Shown here: positions 63,793 through 64,000 of the stretch, in pieces | Layout of the letters: every line of letters begins with the position of its first letter | Position numbering within the stretch: position 1 is the stretch's first letter | NCBI GenBank assembly: GCA_947561395.2 | Contig: OX387187.1 | Coordinates: 36,437,829 to 36,501,828, forward strand | Reading direction: 5' to 3' | Length of the DNA stretch: 64,000 bases | From: Buxus sempervirens | Lineage: Eukaryota > Streptophyta > Magnoliopsida > Buxales > Buxaceae | The notes under the pieces: generated by a model | Seen by the model: the letters and a program-made list of their open reading frames with translations, nothing else | Database searches by the model: none | What the model was told of the DNA's origin: nothing | Program-made: the position numbers and the translations under genes

Positions 63793-64000
63793 TTTATCCT
63801 CTCCAGTCTCCACTACATAGAAAACTCCGTATAAAATCCTAATCCTCCATTAAAGCGGACCTTCCAAGCTCAGTCCTGAAACGAAACTTCAAAACCAGCT
63901 TCTCTCAAAATTTCCGCCCCAATGCGGACTCCAACAAGCGGCAAAGAGATATAAGAGAGAGAGAGAGAGGTCTCTACGGAGTAAAACGAAGCGGAGAAGC
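63793..64000. other. BSK2: BSK2 5' UTR and upstream region
   Basis: 208 bases upstream of the BSK2 ATG, with a (GA)n tract at 63953-63969. On the gene strand this is a CT-rich leader, common in plant 5' UTRs. No TATA box is clear within the window. Confidence 0.5.

Overview
This is nuclear DNA of a flowering plant, AT-rich, with GT-AG introns up to several kilobases and many decayed LINE, SINE, hAT and LTR-type insertions. The proteins match angiosperm families closely, and large introns suggest a woody dicot or magnoliid; I cannot name the species. No bacterial, organellar or CRISPR features are present.

Layout from left to right: (1) 1-4520, minus strand: first intron and first exon of a POLTERGEIST-like PP2C phosphatase (PLL1/PP2C29 type); its catalytic C-terminus lies off the left edge. 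(2) 4521-13747: intergenic, holding SINE and MITE-like repeats. (3) 13748-25159, minus: a complete seven-exon gene for a 220-residue protein with an N-terminal ubiquitin-like domain and a membrane-bound SAYSvFN domain, its introns loaded with LINE fragments and an LTR-element fossil. (4) 26570-28156, plus: a complete four-exon gene for the mitochondrial glycine cleavage H protein. (5) 28873-32594, minus: a complete eight-exon gene for ent-kaurenoic acid oxidase (CYP88A), reconstructed at 492 residues. (6) 32595-38495: repeat-bearing intergenic DNA. (7) 38496 to about 46640, minus: an unrecognised gene, of which the last coding exon and a probable 5' UTR exon are visible. (8) About 46640-49905: intergenic, with an RTE-type LINE, a nested foldback element and an LTR-type fragment. 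(9) 49906-63792, minus: a complete ten-exon gene for a brassinosteroid-signalling kinase of the BSK2 type, 491 residues. The last 208 bases are its upstream region.

The gene models were built by eye by joining exons at GT-AG borders in phase; lengths match the known families (H protein 165, KAO about 490, BSK2 about 490). The genes are not a functional cluster: they cover stem-cell phosphatase signalling, membrane or ubiquitin-related biology, photorespiratory glycine decarboxylation, gibberellin synthesis and brassinosteroid signalling. I found no new multi-gene system. The most interesting leftovers are the unrecognised gene at 38.5-46.6 kb, a start-stop mini-uORF fused to the PLL1 start codon, a repeat array that switches orientation inside an intron, and a series of very short retroposon insertions with clear target-site duplications.
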